IMG/VR virus record: IMGVR_UViG_3300046462_000050
Span: 1 to 27,921 of that record
DNA from: a virus
Reading direction: 5' to 3' (one strand)
Length of the DNA: 27,921 bases
This document shows positions 16,043 through 23,066 of the stretch, in pieces. Position numbers and translations under genes: made by a program. Each line of letters opens with the position of its first letter. Position 1 is the first letter of the stretch. The notes under the pieces were generated by a model. The model ran no database searches and was not told the DNA's origin. It was given only the letters and a program-made list of their open reading frames with translations.

Positions 16043-18304
16043 TTAAACTCGTGCGGCTAATTCTTTGATTGCGTTGACACAAGCGGCGAGCAATGCACGA
16101 TCCTGTAAGGTGAGTGAACCGTCACGGTTCTGCCCAGTTGCCAACGGGATTATCGAGTTGACGTTGCGAGCGCCAAATCCGGCATACTCATGCTCTGTTT
16201 CCATACCACTCGACGGTTTCCATTTGTAGCGGATTGGTTTGATCTGCATGAGTTCGGCAAGGCCGGAAGTGAAAGCGCCTTGGATGTCCTTGACATTTTC
16301 ATCCGATGTGGCGGTGATATTCCCGCTTGCATCGGTTGACATGGCCCCTGCTCCATAACCGTTGAAGGCAATCCCAGTTGCACTTGAATTAGCGATAGTT
16401 ATTGCCGCCGCTGGCGTGGCAATAACCGTTCCGGTGCTTCCTGCAATAGAAGATTGAAATATGATCTTTCCGGGTGTGCCGGAGCCTTTATTCAGACCTG
16501 ATACGATTGTGAAATCTGCGCCGTTCACATCGGACGTTCCGCCCGCGAGAGGACGCTGCACCGTAATTGTCTGCGCGACAGGGGCGGTGTTTACGTCTGC
16601 CAAACCAAGATTGAGGGTGGCTGTTGTACGACGCTGCAAGATCGTATCGCAACTTGAATATCCCGCGTTGCCAAATCCGATTGCTAAGGCAAATCCGGTA
16701 TTTTTGGATACCTGAAATTCTGCTGTAGTCCCCTGCCAAATTACAGAGTCGTCAGATGCCCTGCACGCCAAATTTCCAGGGCATTTCAATCCTTTCACTA
16801 TGACTTTATCGTTTAGGACCGCGAAAACGCGGGTCGTGCTGTTTTGCACTTCCATCAACGATGATGCGGCGTCGCTCGCGGTATTAGTGACATTCATAAA
16901 GAAGCCACCGCCGACGACGATGCCGGAGGTGTTCAACGTCCCGGTAATATTTAATCCTACGCCGTGCGTGCCGGAGCCAGTGGTATTTCCGCCACCGATT
17001 GAGGCGGTGTAATTATTGTCCGACCCCGTAACGGCGAGAAACGTACTGCCGATGGTAGCGCCGTTGAGCGCCAGCGAGGTTCCGGTAGCAACTCCAAGAG
17101 CAGGAGTAATCAAGGCCGGAGAAGTCTGCATGGCAACAACTGTGCCAGAACCGGACAAAGTATATTCACCTACCACGCCGGAATTATCGTAGAGAATGCG
17201 AGTATTGGTCCCGCTTGTAATTGTCGAAGTGCCAACGGTTAAGCCGCCGCCACCGGCCGCCCAACTCAATATTCCGTTGCCTGCCGCGTCAGTCAGAACT
17301 GTTCCCGCTGCACCAACAGCAGTCGGTAACGTGTAAGTAACGGCTGCCGTGGCACTGTTGCTCGACTTGATGGTGGTGGCAAACGCTCCCGCCGCTGTGT
17401 TAGCGAGTACGATTGAGCCTTGCGTGGTTTGCTGAACACCATGGGTAAACGCACCAGAAATGAATGCCGTTCCCGTAATGGCGAGGGCATTACTGCCAAG
17501 CGTAGCGCCGCCGAGAGCAATGCTGGTTCCTGTAGCAACACCTAGAACCGGAGTAACTAGCGTTGGTGTACCGTCATAAACCAGTTTGCCGGTGCCGGTT
17601 GCACCTGTGGAAGTCACACCCTCGAATGTCGTATGCCCTGTTACTGAAATAGCACCAGCAATAGTGGTCAAACCATCCTTGCGAACGCTGAATTTGCTGG
17701 ACGATCCTACTTCGAGATCGAGCAACAGCGATGCCGACGCGCTGTTAGTGTCTGTCACATTCATCTTAACGGCGGTGAACGTGGTGGCGATATTATTCCA
17801 GGTATCGGTCAGATTGTTGATGGCGATTGGTGTGACCCAACTCATTGCGGTCGAGCCGCCGCCGCCGGAGGTCAGCACATCGCCGGAGTTTCCCGCGCCT
17901 GTCGGAAGATTGAGATTATATGTTCCGGCTGCGGCTTGCGTTTGTATCGTAATTGCGCCGGACGAACTGCCGTCAATCTCGACAGTTCCCTTCAACGATA
18001 TCGAATTGCTGCCGATAGTCGTGCCATTGAGAGCTAGACTTGTTCCCGTGGCTACACCAAGAACCGGCGTTACCAGCGTAGGCGTTCCATCAAACACGAA
18101 CTTTCCGGTGCCAGTCGCGCCGGTTGCCGTCACACCTTCTATTGTGGCATGGCCGGTGATCGTAGGAGATGCGCTAGTGAATGCTTTAATCTGCGTGCCA
18201 GAAAACAGCAGATCGGTAGTGCCGGAATTTATGCCAACCAACGTATCGGCAGCAACTAGGTTTGCACCAGATGCCGTAATGGCTGATAGTTTCTGATTGG
18301 CCAT
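16043..18304 (-). CDS. Tail fibre with C-terminal peptidase S74 intramolecular chaperone (753 aa)
   Basis: A trimeric fibre that likely binds the host surface. The C-terminal about 87 residues are an S74 self-cleaving chaperone. SDENVK gives Ser667 and Lys672, the same Ser-to-Lys spacing as the catalytic dyad of the K1F endosialidase. MQIKPIRYKWK and DRALLAACVNAIKELAA follow, as in the family. The shaft is Gly/Thr/Ala/Ser-rich with repeated modules at residues 49-100, 222-274 and 391-420, sharing cores like GVATGTSLALNG; GTVLTDAAGNGILSW-type turns also recur. The N-terminus (MANQKLSAITAS) resembles virion-anchoring ends of other phage fibres. Cleavage is expected just before Ser667. The ATG directly follows the previous stop. 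No enzymatic depolymerase motif was seen. Confidence 0.88.
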   Translation of the reverse strand: MANQKLSAITASGANLVAADTLVGINSGTTDLLFSGTQIKAFTSASPTITGHATIEGVTATGATGTGKFVFDGTPTLVTPVLGVATGTSLALNGTTIGSNSISLKGTVEIDGSSSGAITIQTQAAAGTYNLNLPTGAGNSGDVLTSGGGGSTAMSWVTPIAINNLTDTWNNIATTFTAVKMNVTDTNSASASLLLDLEVGSSSKFSVRKDGLTTIAGAISVTGHTTFEGVTSTGATGTGKLVYDGTPTLVTPVLGVATGTSIALGGATLGSNALAITGTAFISGAFTHGVQQTTQGSIVLANTAAGAFATTIKSSNSATAAVTYTLPTAVGAAGTVLTDAAGNGILSWAAGGGGLTVGTSTITSGTNTRILYDNSGVVGEYTLSGSGTVVAMQTSPALITPALGVATGTSLALNGATIGSTFLAVTGSDNNYTASIGGGNTTGSGTHGVGLNITGTLNTSGIVVGGGFFMNVTNTASDAASSLMEVQNSTTRVFAVLNDKVIVKGLKCPGNLACRASDDSVIWQGTTAEFQVSKNTGFALAIGFGNAGYSSCDTILQRRTTATLNLGLADVNTAPVAQTITVQRPLAGGTSDVNGADFTIVSGLNKGSGTPGKIIFQSSIAGSTGTVIATPAAAITIANSSATGIAFNGYGAGAMSTDASGNITATSDENVKDIQGAFTSGLAELMQIKPIRYKWKPSSGMETEHEYAGFGARNVNSIIPLATGQNRDGSLTLQDRALLAACVNAIKELAARV
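17045..18160 (-). repeat. Repeated modules in the fibre shaft gene
   Basis: Three related segments lie at about 18005-18160, 17483-17641 and 17045-17134. The first two share the full pattern EGVT(A/S)TGATGTGK, DGTPTLVTPVLGVATGTS and an LGSN/IGSN turn. The third keeps only the later half (PALITPALGVATGTSLALNG). Such repeats let fibres change length by recombination. Confidence 0.7.
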
Positions 18305-18454
18305 TTAGAACTCGTTGATGTAAAAGGTTGCATTATCCTCGGCTACATAAAACGTAGTACCATCTTCGGCAACATAGTTGGCTGATGTCCCACCAATCCC
18401 GCCAATCATGGCAGACAATCCGCCGAAGATCAGGATGTAAAGGGTGTGCAGCAT
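18305..18454 (-). CDS. 49-aa microprotein: hydrophobic N-terminus plus nonapeptide repeats
   Basis: The short gene exactly bridges two neighbours: its ATG overlaps the upstream TGA, and its TAA abuts the fibre ATG (TAAATG). Residues 1-25 are hydrophobic and glycine-rich (MLHTLYILIFGGLSAMIGG), reading as a membrane helix or signal-like segment. The rest is a tandem repeat: YVAEDGTTF at 27-35, YVAEDNATF at 36-44, then a partial YINEF. The repeat codons differ mostly at third positions, so the protein repeat looks selected rather than freshly duplicated. Function is unknown; its place just before the tail fibre suggests a fibre-related or membrane-anchored accessory. Confidence 0.6.
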   Translation of the reverse strand: MLHTLYILIFGGLSAMIGGIGGTSANYVAEDGTTFYVAEDNATFYINEF

Positions 18455-18738
18455 CACACCGGCTCGGCGATGGCGACCAAATCCGCATAGATGCCGGTTA
18501 CGGAAGTCACCAGCAACTTGTATGTGCCAGACGGCAATTGCGCCGTGACAAACCCATTGGCGGTCAATGCCGTGATAACGCTGACGTAAGTCGTTCCGTC
18601 AGTCGATAGCCGCTGCAAAACAATCGACGTGCCGAACGTGCCAACTACCGTCAGTGCGTAAAGACCGCCGCGCAGCGTAAACACTGCCGGTGTGGCAGCA
18701 ATGTTGCTCCACGATTGATTTGTCAGGCGGTTGACCAT
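18454..18738 (-). CDS. Small beta-rich virion-type protein (94 aa)
   Basis: The sequence alternates short beta strands and tight turns (FTLRGGLYALTVVGTF, SIVLQRLSTDGTTYVSV, GFVTAQLPSGTYKLLV), consistent with a small jelly-roll or knob domain. I recall similar small proteins in other phage structural clusters but no assigned function. It starts 1 bp after the previous stop (TGATATG). Its own TGA overlaps the ATG of the 49-aa gene (TGATG). A neck, fibre-tip or capsid-decoration role is possible. Confidence 0.72.
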   Translation of the reverse strand: MVNRLTNQSWSNIAATPAVFTLRGGLYALTVVGTFGTSIVLQRLSTDGTTYVSVITALTANGFVTAQLPSGTYKLLVTSVTGIYADLVAIAEPV

Positions 18739-18739
18739 A

Positions 18740-18961
18740 TCAGCCCTTCACGTCGAAGCCGGCCGCAACCAATTGCTGGGAGTTCTCGAAGAACCGCTCG
18801 AATGCTTCCATGGCCTTGTTGACTTCCGTCTTGGTCGGCGTCACGCCGTCAAGAATACGAACCTCGAATAAGGCTGTCGAAGTCGATGATGTTCCGGTCA
18901 GGAAATCGGAGTACTTGCTTCCTTCAACTCCGCGATGCAGTGCAACAAAATGATCCGACAT
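18740..18961 (-). CDS. Hypothetical small protein (73 aa)
   Basis: A short mixed alpha/beta protein with a predicted strand FEVRILDGV followed by a helix KTEVNKAMEAFERFFENSQQ. No family recognised. The start has GGAG in the 12-bp spacer after the 151-aa gene. The stop overlaps the Shine-Dalgarno zone of the next gene (TGATATG spacing). Its place among capsid-to-tail small proteins suggests a virion or assembly role; nothing in the sequence is diagnostic. Confidence 0.7.
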   Translation of the reverse strand: MSDHFVALHRGVEGSKYSDFLTGTSSTSTALFEVRILDGVTPTKTEVNKAMEAFERFFENSQQLVAAGFDVKG

Positions 18962-18973
18962 GCTTATTCTCCG

Positions 18974-19429
18974 TTAGAGCGTAGGTGTGCCGGAACCAGC
19001 CAAGGTCAGCAATGCAGATCGAAGCGCGGCCCGCAACTGGTTCATGTTGGTGATTATAGCCGCATCGTAATCCACGACAAGGTTTGCACTGCTGGTTTCG
19101 GCCACGGCTGCATCGGAAAGCACCTGTGCCGCCAGGGCATCGGTATCGACCGTGGTCATGGCGGTCGAGAGCAGGCCCCATGCCGTATTGAGCGTAGTGA
19201 CGTGCCCCTGTGTTGGAGAGCCGGCGTCAGTCACGAGTTGCGCCACGGCAGCAGCCACGTTGGTTTTGAGTGTGCCCTGCATAAGCGCACTGTCGGTGAC
19301 GGTCAGATCAACAGCGGTATCCAGCGCGGAGAGGTTGCCGGATGCAGTCGAAATGGCGGCGCCGCTCGAATTATAAGTACTCTCTCCGATTTGCTGTCCG
19401 AGTGTAATCCCTACTGCGTTGCGTGCCAT
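18974..19429 (-). CDS. Hypothetical virion-type protein (151 aa)
   Basis: No family recognised. The sequence is rich in Ala, Thr and Ser and looks mostly helical: SGNLSALDTAVDLTV, GTLKTNVAAAVAQLVTDA, ALAAQVLSDAAVAETSS and a C-terminal NMNQLRAALRSALLTLAG. Heptad-like Leu/Ala spacing suggests a helical bundle or trimeric stalk. There is no signal peptide or membrane helix. It lies between the cement-like proteins and the tail-fibre genes, so a head or neck component is plausible. The ATG at 19429 lies 6 bp after the upstream stop. Confidence 0.7.
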   Translation of the reverse strand: MARNAVGITLGQQIGESTYNSSGAAISTASGNLSALDTAVDLTVTDSALMQGTLKTNVAAAVAQLVTDAGSPTQGHVTTLNTAWGLLSTAMTTVDTDALAAQVLSDAAVAETSSANLVVDYDAAIITNMNQLRAALRSALLTLAGSGTPTL

Positions 19430-19435
19430 TTGCGG

Positions 19436-19990
19436 TCACTCGCAATAAAGGACGGTCACGCCCATGCGCGCACCCGTGGTGACGGTGGCACCATCGCAGG
19501 TCGCCACGATATCGAAGAACCCCTTGGGGTCGGCCGTCAAGCCGCAAGCCTGCCATAGCGGCTGATTGCGTTTGTCCAGCGTGTTCAAGGCGGTGCCGTA
19601 ATAGGTGCGGTCAACCGGAGTTACCGCACTCGTGCAGTCAATGTCACCGGAGAAGAAGTTGACCTGACTTGTGCTGCCGCTACTGGTAACAACCAGTCCG
19701 GCATTGGGCGATGCCGTACCATCACTGGTACTGGACGAGTAATAGACACCGAGTTGGAACTCGCCCTGCGTCATGGCTTCCGCCTCGAAGATCACACGCT
19801 TGACCTTGGCGGTCGTCGGCACGCGCACGAGTTGATAAGTAGAGGCCAGGGCGTCCAGCGATACCGTGGTGACGAAGCCGTTAACCTCTTGCAGCCAGCC
19901 GGCCGCGCCCTCGCCGATCGTGGCCTGGGTCGGCGGCACGGTTTCCATAGCCGTGATAATGGCCGATTTCAGATGGGATGTCTGTGCCAT
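19436..19990 (-). CDS. Cement / head-decoration-like protein, copy 2 (184 aa)
   Basis: This is the paralogue of the preceding 190-aa protein, aligning end to end with roughly half the residues identical by eye. Shared blocks are MAQTSHLK, VVTSSGSTSQVN, FSGDIDC and YGTALNTLDKRN. It lacks about five residues in the loop before VVTSSG and has a different C-terminus (VLYCE against VLYVD). The start has GAGG upstream and follows the first copy's stop by 8 bp. Having both copies intact suggests either a hetero-oligomeric shell component or two specialised sites on the capsid, which is inference. Confidence 0.75.
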   Translation of the reverse strand: MAQTSHLKSAIITAMETVPPTQATIGEGAAGWLQEVNGFVTTVSLDALASTYQLVRVPTTAKVKRVIFEAEAMTQGEFQLGVYYSSSTSDGTASPNAGLVVTSSGSTSQVNFFSGDIDCTSAVTPVDRTYYGTALNTLDKRNQPLWQACGLTADPKGFFDIVATCDGATVTTGARMGVTVLYCE

Positions 19991-19998
19991 GATCTACC

Positions 19999-20571
19999 TC
20001 AATCGACGTAGAGGACGCAGACGCCCATCTTGCCGGTTCCGGTGGTGACGGTCGTGGTATGAACCGTCCCGACGATATCGAAGTAACCACCAGGATCGGT
20101 CAATAGACCACAGGCATCCCACAACCGCTTGTTGCGCTTGTCGAGCGTGTTGAGCGCCGTACCGAAGTAGGTGTAGTCGGCCTGCCCAACCGCCGATGCG
20201 CAATCGATGTCGCCGGAGAAGTAATTGACTTGGCTGGTCGAACCTGAACTGGTCACAACCTTGGGCGCGCCGGTCGATAGCTGATTGGCGGCCACCGTGC
20301 CGTCAGTCAGGCTGGTCGAGTAATAGACGCCCAACTGCACCTTGCCGGCGCCCTGGGCCTCGCTCTCGAACAACACCTGCTTGACGCGCGCATGAGTTGG
20401 CACGCGGCAGAACTGGTAGGTGGTCGCCGCGTCGTCGAGCGTGATAGGCGTGACATAACCGCCGATCGCGCGTACGCGACCGCCAGCCCCCTCACCGGCC
20501 GTCGCGAAAACAGCCGGGGTTGCGTCGAGATTGGTAACTGCCGTAGCTTTCAGATGGGAGGTTTGTGCCAT
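19999..20571 (-). CDS. Cement / head-decoration-like protein, copy 1 (190 aa)
   Basis: It sits directly after the capsid gene, where BPP-1-type phages encode a cement protein, and is beta-rich without long helices. Key stretches are ARVKQVLFESEAQGAGKVQL, VVTSSGSTSQVNYFSGDIDC and YFGTALNTLDKRNKRLW. The Shine-Dalgarno AGGAG overlaps the capsid stop (TAGGAGCCAAACATG). The adjacent downstream gene is a paralogue with the same N-terminus (MAQTSHLK), so this is a tandem duplication. The shell-decorating role is inferred from position and fold type; a head fibre base or connector accessory is the alternative. Confidence 0.75.
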   Translation of the reverse strand: MAQTSHLKATAVTNLDATPAVFATAGEGAGGRVRAIGGYVTPITLDDAATTYQFCRVPTHARVKQVLFESEAQGAGKVQLGVYYSTSLTDGTVAANQLSTGAPKVVTSSGSTSQVNYFSGDIDCASAVGQADYTYFGTALNTLDKRNKRLWDACGLLTDPGGYFDIVGTVHTTTVTTGTGKMGVCVLYVD

Positions 20572-20580
20572 GTTTGGCTC

Positions 20581-21516
20581 CTACGGCGTTACGTCGGCGA
20601 CTGTCGAGGTGTCCGCGCAATCGACTTCGATCACGCGCCCTGGTTCGAGTCGGGTCGCGCCCGAACTCATTTGCGTGTAAATCTGCCAAGGCAGACTGCT
20701 CAAATCCTTGCGCTGGGCGATGTCGTTGCGGACATCCTGCCATACGCCGAGATACAGTCCGGACTTCACGAACGCGATGTTGGCGCGCACGTTGGTATCG
20801 GCGGCAGCAAGACGTTCGCTGTACACGATGTCAAAGCCCATGAACCTGACGACCTTGCCCTCGACCAGCGTGGGACGGTCGGCGCCGGCAAACTCCGTGC
20901 TGACCACCTGCACCTGATTGAGCAAGTCGCTTTCGCCCTGGCTGTTGGTGACGATCGTGAGTGGCTCGGTATCGACCTCGACCTGCGCCTTGCGCATGAT
21001 ACGCTTGGCTTCGATCAGCTTGGCTACCGTCAGGCCGCTGTCGGCGGCGGAACCGAACTCGTCCAGCACGGTGTAGGAACTGGATATCGATGCCCATGTC
21101 TCGGACGTGAGGGCTGCGGCAACGCCGGTTCCGGTGAGCGCGGTGCCGAACGCTGCCGCGATGATGCGGTCGTCCCATTCGCGGGCGACGGCGGCGGCGG
21201 CGACTTCGGAATAGCGCGATGTGGGATCTTGCAGCAGCTTGAGCTTGTCGAAGCTGTCGATAAGCTGCGAGGCTTCCTTGTCCACCGGCAGCACCCACCG
21301 ACGCGAGAAGTCCACGTCCTGGCGGTTGAGCGGCGAGAAGCGGCCAGCCGGGGCCTGCATCTGAATGTTCTTGATGTATTCGACGGGCGAAGCCTGCTGA
21401 CCGATGTGATGTCCTTCCATCACGCGGCCGCGCAGTTTCGACTCGCGCTGTTGCAGCGCAATCATGAGGTTGGTCGAGAACTCCTCGACGTAAAGTTTGA
21501 CGAGATTTTCGGACAC
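20581..21516 (-). CDS. Major capsid protein (311 aa), GTG start
   Basis: It forms the icosahedral shell. The pattern fits the Bbp17-like, HK97-fold capsid proteins of BPP-1-type podoviruses. The N-terminal arm is rich in Gln and Arg (FSTNLMIALQQRESKLRG). Then come RRWVLPVDKEASQLIDSFDKL, the helix WDDRIIAAAFGTALTG, the spine-helix segment LTVAKLIEAKRIMRKAQVEV, and a C-terminal A-domain with GFDIVYSERL. The closing SGATRLEPGRVIEVDCADT is typical. The start codon is GTG at 21516 with AGGGG 8 bp upstream; no ATG gives a better N-terminus. It is the first gene after the structured leader and motif copy C, as expected for a heavily expressed gene. The TAG stop is part of the next gene's Shine-Dalgarno. 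Confidence 0.9.
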   Translation of the reverse strand: MSENLVKLYVEEFSTNLMIALQQRESKLRGRVMEGHHIGQQASPVEYIKNIQMQAPAGRFSPLNRQDVDFSRRWVLPVDKEASQLIDSFDKLKLLQDPTSRYSEVAAAAVAREWDDRIIAAAFGTALTGTGVAAALTSETWASISSSYTVLDEFGSAADSGLTVAKLIEAKRIMRKAQVEVDTEPLTIVTNSQGESDLLNQVQVVSTEFAGADRPTLVEGKVVRFMGFDIVYSERLAAADTNVRANIAFVKSGLYLGVWQDVRNDIAQRKDLSSLPWQIYTQMSSGATRLEPGRVIEVDCADTSTVADVTP

Positions 21517-21717
21517 GGCCGATCCCCTTGTGCGGTTGAACGAAAGAATGATGGCTTTTCCGCTCGAATAGCGGGGCCTCAGACCTTCGGCCTTGTCCGT
21601 TGACGGGGGCCGTAACTACCCGAATGCGGTCTTGACCTTACGGGGACCGCAACACCGGGAAGGTTCTTAACTTTGCTGGGCGCGATAACTGCACAACGCT
21701 GGCTTCACCGCAAGGCA
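21517..21717 (-). promoter_or_regulatory. Structured leader of the capsid gene
   Basis: This 201-bp stretch is the longest gap in the window and I find no small gene in it. After motif copy C it contains two clear inverted repeats. One pairs 21625-21631 with 21645-21651 (TGCGGTC/GACCGCA, 7 bp, 13-nt loop). The other pairs 21560-21564 with 21570-21574 (CCGCT/AGCGG, 5-nt loop), followed by AAAA. Neither is followed by a T-run on the coding strand, so a simple intrinsic terminator is not supported. Just before the capsid GTG is AGGGG. A stable 5' leader boosting or protecting capsid mRNA is an inference. Confidence 0.45.
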
Positions 21718-21720
21718 TTA
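21706..21720 (-). promoter_or_regulatory. Copy C of the 15-bp intergenic motif
   Basis: The minus strand reads TAATGCCTTGCGGTG; its first three bases are the TAA stop of the phosphatase gene. It opens the 201-bp leader before the capsid gene. It is the most diverged copy, differing from copies A and B at the third and last bases. The core TGCCTTGCGGT is unchanged. Confidence 0.6.
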
Positions 21721-22575
21721 TTTGCCTTCGTAGTGCTTGCACCATCCGTCAGCATTGATCTTGCCCATGACCAGCGTGCAGGAATCCGGTTGCAGGAACA
21801 TGCTGCAATCCTTGCAATGATAGGCTTTATCGCTCTGTTCCATGTAATCGGCTTCCGCCTTGGTCATGCTGGGACCAGTTTCAAGCCTACTGCGCGGGAT
21901 CGATATTTCAGTGACGTGAGCGGGAGCAGGGCCTTTCTCGGCAAAGACCTTGCGGTCGATCTCTCCCGATTTCGGAAAACCTTTTGCTTTCCAGGCTTCA
22001 AGAAGCCGCTCATTACGATAGTGCGTAACGATGGCGACGTGATTGCCGTTATATTTATCGAGCGTTTGCGCCAGATGATCGAAGAAGCGATGCTTGAAAT
22101 CATTGAACGATTCCCCTCCCGGCACCTTTTCATCCGGCTTGTTCTTGGCGTAGTCGGAGAGGATCGGCACCGCCTCCGACGACAGTTTTCCGGCATAGGT
22201 GCCGACATTCCACGGCCGGAAGCCCTCGCTGCGCTCCGACACCGGCACGCCGATCCTGGCCGAAACGATATGAGCCGTCTCGCTCGCACGCTTGAGATCG
22301 GAAGTAAGCAGCACATCCGGCGGCTTCTTGGCGAGCTTGTCGGCCATCTTGTGGGCTTCCGCGCGGCCTTCCTCGTTGAGCGGAATGTCCTTCCAGCCCC
22401 GAATGCGATCGACCGATGTCTTGCTGTCGTTGAGGTCGGTCGAGCCGTGCCGGATAATCATGATCCTGTGCATGTCGCCCCCGCCGTGAACTGGCGCAAT
22501 GAGCGGCGCACGCGGTTCGCCGGAGAACATATCCAGCGCCCGCTTGCCGCCGCGCAGCCCAAGGTTCATCGGCAT
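21718..22575 (-). CDS. Histidine phosphatase (phosphoglycerate-mutase-like) with C-terminal HiPIP-like four-Cys tail (285 aa)
   Basis: Residues about 35-200 are a histidine phosphatase domain: IIRHGSTDLN holds the phospho-acceptor His43 with Arg42, TSDLKRASETA gives Arg96, and IVTHYRNERL gives the second His185. These cover the main catalytic residues, so it is likely active; the substrate is unknown. The last 35 residues hold C254-x2-C257-x8-C266-x12-C279, with a Gly before the fourth strand and GWC at the end. That closely resembles the cluster-binding end of high-potential iron-sulfur proteins with a shortened loop. The start at 22575 overlaps the previous stop (TAATG) and has AGGA upstream; M35 at 22473, after a GGGGG stretch, is a second possible start that would trim the preamble. 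A phosphatase joined to a HiPIP-like tail in a capsid cluster is unusual. Confidence 0.88.
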   Translation of the reverse strand: MPMNLGLRGGKRALDMFSGEPRAPLIAPVHGGGDMHRIMIIRHGSTDLNDSKTSVDRIRGWKDIPLNEEGRAEAHKMADKLAKKPPDVLLTSDLKRASETAHIVSARIGVPVSERSEGFRPWNVGTYAGKLSSEAVPILSDYAKNKPDEKVPGGESFNDFKHRFFDHLAQTLDKYNGNHVAIVTHYRNERLLEAWKAKGFPKSGEIDRKVFAEKGPAPAHVTEISIPRSRLETGPSMTKAEADYMEQSDKAYHCKDCSMFLQPDSCTLVMGKINADGWCKHYEGK

Positions 22576-22760
22576 TATTTCTTTTTCCTGACGTGCCGGC
22601 CCATCATCTTGTTGCCGTGTTTATTGGCGGTAGCAATGGCGATTCCTTCCGGGGTGCCTGACTTAACCATGGCAGTCGCCATCGCCGCCGCCTTGGAAGC
22701 TGCCGGTCCAGACAGCTTCTTATTGTGTTTCTTGGCGAAAGACTTGGCAGACCAGGGCAA
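22575..22760 (-). CDS. Small basic protein of a recurrent phage family (61 aa), TTG start
   Basis: The sequence is highly basic, beginning PWSAKSFAKKHNKKLSG, with an alanine-rich helix carrying AMVKSGTPEGIAIATANKHG and a terminal RHVRKKK. I recall similar small phage proteins with the same AxMVKxGxPEGxAIATANK core, function unknown. Charge suggests nucleic-acid or capsid-interior binding. The start codon is TTG, immediately after the TGA of the previous gene (TGATTG), with GGGAG a few bases upstream. No ATG occurs near the family's usual N-terminus, so TTG is the best choice. The stop overlaps the phosphatase start as TAATG. Confidence 0.75.
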   Translation of the reverse strand: MPWSAKSFAKKHNKKLSGPAASKAAAMATAMVKSGTPEGIAIATANKHGNKMMGRHVRKKK

Positions 22761-23066
22761 TCAACTCTCCCTGACCATCTGGTGCGCGAGGAAAGCCTTG
22801 GCGGCGCCGAAGCGCTTGACCGCCTCGTGCTTAAGCATGTCCTTGTTTTGCAGGCCGCCCTTGTAGGGATGCGCGCAGTAGGTGTTGTTGCTGACGACGC
22901 AATGGCCTTTGTGACAGCCATCGCAACAGTTCATCTTGGTCATGCCGGCAAACGGCGACGGCTTTGGCGCAGCCACCACCGCGAGTTTGGGACGGTTCGG
23001 CCCGCGCTTGCGGCGTTGCTTGACGGGCGGCGGGGGCAATTCGGTAGCCTGGCTCTGGTCGCTCAT
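22761..23066 (-). CDS. Cys/His-rich small protein, possible metal-binding (101 aa)
   Basis: No named family recognised. Residues 1-40 are Pro/Lys/Arg-rich and probably disordered (PPPPVKQRRKRGPNRPK). A compact cluster follows: C47, C48, C51, H52, H55, C56, C64 and H66, within MNCCDGCHKGHCV and YCAHPYKGGL. The spacing suggests a zinc or other metal site, which is inference. The C-terminus is a short helix (KRFGAAKAFLAHQMV). The start is supported by AGGAG about 9 bp upstream, and the gene overlaps the 31-aa gene's stop. It lies two genes before the phosphatase with another four-cysteine motif, so two candidate metal proteins share one head-gene cluster. Confidence 0.8.
   Translation of the reverse strand: MSDQSQATELPPPPVKQRRKRGPNRPKLAVVAAPKPSPFAGMTKMNCCDGCHKGHCVVSNNTYCAHPYKGGLQNKDMLKHEAVKRFGAAKAFLAHQMVRES

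Noticed and set aside
20392-21603. Long plus-strand reading frame (403 codons) opposite the capsid and cement genes
   Set aside because: It lies antisense to strongly supported genes, its translation is Arg/His/Gly-rich without domain character, and no ribosome site or neighbour fits. It is a codon-bias shadow.
21560-21651. Intrinsic terminator before the capsid gene
   Set aside because: The stems are real, but neither is followed by a T-run on the minus strand and the loop of the larger one is long; kept only as a structured leader.
21673-22866. Long plus-strand reading frame (397 codons) opposite the phosphatase and small basic gene
   Set aside because: The minus strand encodes a recognisable histidine phosphatase here with coupled starts; the plus-strand translation shows no family pattern.
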